Shown here one piece after another: positions 60,420 to 64,000 of a stretch of 64,000 nt of DNA (its first letter is position 1; the number at the start of each line of letters is the position of its first letter). This DNA is from Desmodus rotundus (Eukaryota; Chordata; Mammalia; Chiroptera; Phyllostomidae), in NCBI RefSeq assembly GCF_022682495.2, contig NC_071389.1:176142056-176206055 (forward strand), in the 5' to 3' direction. Under the pieces are notes generated by a model. That model had not been told where the DNA came from, made no database searches, and saw only the letters and a program-made list of their open reading frames with translations. The position numbers and the translations under genes are program-made.

Positions 60420-61465
60420 ATCTAAGCAACACGAGTGTACTTATGATGCGGGTGACGCTTTAGGAAAAGCCCCAGTGTGCTAAGTCTCCCACCCCACCCT
60501 CCCCGCAGGGGTCAGCATATTGCCGCTCCTGGAGGCCTCCGCTTCTACTGAAGTGCTGGAGCTGCCACTGTGCAATTACAAGATTCCCTGGTACGGTGTC
60601 AAAACAGAAAAAGGAGTGAATTATGTATTTGCAGGAGCTGGTGTCACTAAAGTTATACTGTATTCATCTCAGCTATAGTGTCACCTGCCAAATGCATTTG
60701 GACAAAAAAATCGTTTGTTTTGTTCCATTTGTGTGTTCTTTCAGGCGACTTTCTCACCTTTACAGTGATAGAAAAGTCATTGATTCTTCATATACGCTTG
60801 TTCTTTTTTTCCAGGTTTCAAACAGAAAGTTTTCTTTGTCAATTGAATCTTTCTTCAGAGATTCTTGTTAAACAAATTGTATCTGTTAATTTGTCTGATT
60901 CTTTTGCAGATTTCTTATACCACTAAAATTAGATAAGAGTTCCAGGTTTTGCTCACTCTACTTAGATTTCGGAGATCCTAGTAGCAACCTTGTATTAATT
61001 AGCGACTAGTGCTGGACAGTACGTATGTGTTACTCTGTCCATAGTTCTTACTTAGCACACCGCCTTGGTGGGTGTTTGGGGAGAGGGACCTCAAGAGGCC
61101 AGCTTGCCCCAGGTCTGCATACAGGTAGGGCATGAGCTTAGGTCTTCTAACTCTACTGCCTTCTCATTGTTTTATGTAAACTTCTATCAGCCATGATAAG
61201 TTGAATTTTACTAGTTTACCTCTCAGAGCCCACTCACCTTCATTTCCAGAGGCACTTGGTCCCAGTCTCTAATAACTGACTAAATGAGTCATGGTACTGA
61301 TTCCATTTTTTAAAAAAACAATAGATAGGTAGGTAGATAGCAGAAATAAAAACACTGGAAACAAAAGAAAGTTAGTTTATATCTCCACCACTATAACACA
61401 AGTATTTAAATTTTATGCAAACCTTTGACCAGTGCCTACCTGTTTTTATACAATTGCCATCACAG
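60420..61465. other. Intronic stretch, unassigned
   Basis: I see no gene or mobile element that I can name. The open frames at 60623-60926 are AT-rich and lack domains. A GATA-like tract, ATAGATAGGTAGGTAGATAG, is at 61321-61340. Confidence 0.42.
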
Positions 61466-61469
61466 CATA

Positions 61470-61830
61470 CACCCAGTTTTTCATTATATTTTTCAGACAA
61501 CATTTTGAGGTATAGACATTTTCCCAAAGGTCTACGTATTACAATAATAATTTTTATTTGCAATGTAGTATTCTGTGCAGAGAACCAAAGTAGATTTTTA
61601 TTTTTAAAATATACATTTTTATATATAAAAGTAATGCATGTACATTATAGAAGCATTTGGAAATTTATATAAGCATAAGAAGAATACAAAGATTTTCATC
61701 ACACACAGAGATAATACTCATATTTTGCAGTATTTTCTTCCAGACTTTAAAAATATGTTATAAATATATTTTCTTTATACTGACTCATGTCATTTTATTG
61801 CATACAAAAATGGAATCATGCTATCACAAT
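61470..61830 (-). mobile_element. L1 3'-region fragments (L1M type), antisense
   Basis: First, to about 61585, comes CATTTTGAGGTATAGACATT with GCAATGTAGTATTCTGTGC. Then come AAGTAATGCATGTACATTAT, ATTTTCTTCCAGACTTTAAAA and CAAAAATGGAATCATGCTAT. Each is an antisense L1M 3' block, but in the consensus the second normally precedes the first, so two fragments or a rearranged copy are present. Confidence 0.55.
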
Positions 61831-61839
61831 AATACCTTC

Positions 61840-62558
61840 AGCTAGTGTTTGTATGTCTCCACAAAGGAATTTTTTTCCTGGTGCTTTGCTTTCCTATAGG
61901 GACTCTCCTTTTGGAGGGGTTGCGTTGTTTCCACAAGGTAGAAATTTGGGGGAATTTGAGGCATTTGGGCTGCATCAGCACCAAACAGCATGCATGTGCA
62001 TCCTTAGCAGCACTCATAATGCACTCATTGCCTCATAAACCATGGAGCAAGGCTGATAATGATGCAGGGAGGTGACCTCCAGCTAAACACTGAAGCTGGA
62101 AGAAAGGGTGCTATTCTGTGCAACTGTAGTTAACATCTGAATAATGTCCCAGCCTCTCATTTAGAACTGTTACATACCTAATGGAAGAAAGTGGGTAGGG
62201 TCTGTTTATCATCCTATATGTGAGATGGGAAAGTGAATCTTATCTGTTAAATTTGGTGCACGTTCCAGAGGCACATGTTGAATTGGCTACGGAAGCTTCT
62301 TAGTTTCCGACAGTGGTAAATACTGTATAACATAGCCAAATGCATTTCTTGGGTTCAACATTCTCTTTTTTAATTAACTATGAAACAATAGAGTTGGTGC
62401 AGGTTAGCTGACTTCTTTTGTTTGTTTGTTTCATACAGTGAAACATTTTTAAAATGTGCAATTCTTTCAATGTCCAGGAAGATATGAAAAATACTATCTC
62501 AGATACCAGGCTTCCACAGCACAGAATTAATGGATGTTAACATTGGCCGTATTTGCTT

Positions 62559-62594
<36 letters not shown>

Positions 62595-63900
62595 CCCCCC
62601 CCCCCAGCCCTGCCCCCCTCTCTTATTTCATTGATGGGTATATCCACCTGTGTGTAATCTTGGGAAAAAAGCTTTGGGGATGAGAAGCATGGGGACCAGG
62701 CCTTCCCACCCTAGTTCCTTTTCTCAGAATGTCACTGTCGTATGAAGTGAAGTCCCCCTACTGAGTACAGCACCACAGAAGAGAAAACATGGGATAGAAC
62801 CAAAGGAAAGATGTAATCAGTGTTCCCCAAAGCTAGTCGAGTAACAAGGGGGGAAAGGATAGGAAATGGGCTCAGCTAGATGTTAATTGTACCATCTGTG
62901 AGTGTCAGAAGCCCTGACAGACTCAATAGACTGCTTTTTTCCCCATCACTTTCAGAGACAAGCTGCTTCCTGAATTGGATGAATTTTAAGGTTATGGTTG
63001 CACATTTAAAAAGTGAACATTGAGGCTTTTCTCATTCTTTGCCTCTCTCCTTAGTTGTGGGAGTAATTCATGGCAATTCAGAATTTACATCTTGGAGCAA
63101 ACTTACTTGATGATTTGTCTTCATTGCATTTGGAGAAAAAAAATAAGCCTTATCAACCAGGGCCTGATTTTCCAAAAGCCCATCATTCAGTCACTTATTA
63201 TCCACTTTGTGAAGTTTCTAGGTCTTTTGCTTTTCACTTTTTTCCCTCCTGCTGAGATTCAATCATTTTGCAGCTTGTTAGGACTTCGACCAGCAGATGT
63301 GGAGGAGCAAAGTGAGAAAGTAAAGCGTTATTAAGTTTTGCTTTATCATAGGAGCTCTGCAGAAGACTCAGTCGGGGAGAATTTCGAACCCTTTGTCCCC
63401 AATAAGGGGTGGAGTTACCTGTTGATTTTGGTTATGTATGCCCTCCCTGTCCTCCATTAGTGCTGATAATGAAGAGTTGACTTGCCGAAAAACAGGATGG
63501 AAGGGGACTGCAAATACAGTCGAGACTCGCAGTGAGCCGTGACTTAAACATGGTCCTGTAATATGATGCTGTAATGAGAGGGAGCCTGAGTCCATATGAG
63601 TTCACTGAAGTATCAAATTGATGTGCAGCCTTTTTCTCATTCAGCATAGATCAAGCACTCATGAAGGTAGAAGTTCTAGTGGGGATGCAACTGTATGGTG
63701 GGAGAGAGTCGAGAATCACCTGGGCAGCTCTTTCAAATTATATGCACAGGTATTTCTGCATGTTAACATTTGAAAGGAGGTCAGGGTGTGGACTTTGGAA
63801 AAATTACTGAGGTAATCATATAATCTTATACCCTACCATGTAAAAGAGGAGATGGCAATGATTTTGAGAGGGCCTGAGCCAGAATAATGAAGGTGGTTAA
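61840..63900. other. Intronic stretch, mostly unassigned
   Basis: I see no gene. A compound CT/C run lies at 62563-62605. A short piece near 63710-63770 (GAGAATCACCTGGGCAGCTC) resembles part of a MER5-type hAT element. Open frames such as 63020-63334 have no recognisable domain. Confidence 0.42.
62563..62605. repeat. Compound (TC)n-(C)n microsatellite
   Basis: Fifteen TC units are followed directly by a run of fourteen C. Such runs are length-variable and prone to sequencing error. Confidence 0.9.
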
Positions 63901-63907
63901 AGGGAGC

Positions 63908-64000
63908 CAGGGCTGAGTGGCTCAGTTGGTTAGAGCATCCCCCTGATGTGCCAAAGTTGCGGGTTCAGTCCCCAGTCATAGCACACACAAGAATCAACCA
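63908..64000 (+). repeat. Ves-type SINE, 5' part, cut by the window edge
   Basis: The tRNA-like promoter is clear: an A-box word TGGCTCAGTTGG at 63918-63929 and a B-box word GGTTCAGTCCC at 63962-63972, followed by CAGTCATAGCACACACAAG. The end GAATCAACCA belongs to a bat SINE body that differs from the copy at 38557. The copy continues beyond the window. Confidence 0.82.

Noticed and set aside
63908..64000. A tRNA gene at the right edge
   Set aside because: The A and B boxes are those of a tRNA-derived SINE. The body continues as SINE sequence and no acceptor stem closes.

Overview
The window is mammalian nuclear DNA and almost all of it is intron. One coding exon can be supported, at 15122-15720 on the + strand. 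It is an internal exon of the NMDA-receptor subunit gene GRIN2B (GluN2B), with a pyrimidine-rich acceptor before it and a GTGAGT donor after it. No other exon, RNA gene, operon, CRISPR array or prophage was found. The long open frames elsewhere have no recognisable protein and mostly lie in old repeats.

The host is most likely a bat. Two tRNA-derived SINEs of the Ves (Chiroptera) type are present: one complete copy with a 9-bp target-site duplication near 38.6 kb, and one cut by the right edge of the window. The L1 3' end near 60.3 kb also looks like the laurasiatherian/bat type. I assign the order from SINE type only and do not attempt a species.

Layout. 1-15121 is the end of the intron before the exon. 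It holds a MIR near 4.3 kb, a 1.4-kb antisense L2 at 9.4-10.8 kb, two weakly assigned old repeats at 11.3-12.1 kb, and a stretch with no repeat I recognise (13.1-15.1 kb) next to the exon. 15721-64000 is the start of the next intron. It holds a MIR at 15.9 kb, an L1 fragment at 16.5 kb, a sense L2 at 17.2-18.3 kb, and a pair of ~95% identical 191-bp direct repeats 1390 bp apart at 18.35 and 19.74 kb. Two hAT-type miniature elements follow at 20.6 and 21.05 kb. Then come a long antisense L2 at 34.5-36.1 kb, the Ves SINE at 38.6 kb, a mariner at 47.03-47.57 kb whose middle has been replaced by MER20-like sequence, L1 3' fragments at 50.5, 51.3, 57.1, 60.3 and 61.5 kb, and many short MIR and L2 remnants.

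Working unit. The exon encodes residues 138-336 plus two bases of codon 337 of GluN2B. This is the later part of the extracellular amino-terminal (modulatory) domain, including ifenprodil-pocket and zinc-site residues. I found no undescribed multi-gene system. The items most worth checking are the mariner/MER20 chimera, the 191-bp repeat pair, and a cysteine at GluN2B position 252 where I recall tyrosine in other mammals. Repeat families were named from memory of their consensus sequences, without a search, so their borders are approximate unless terminal repeats or duplications fix them.
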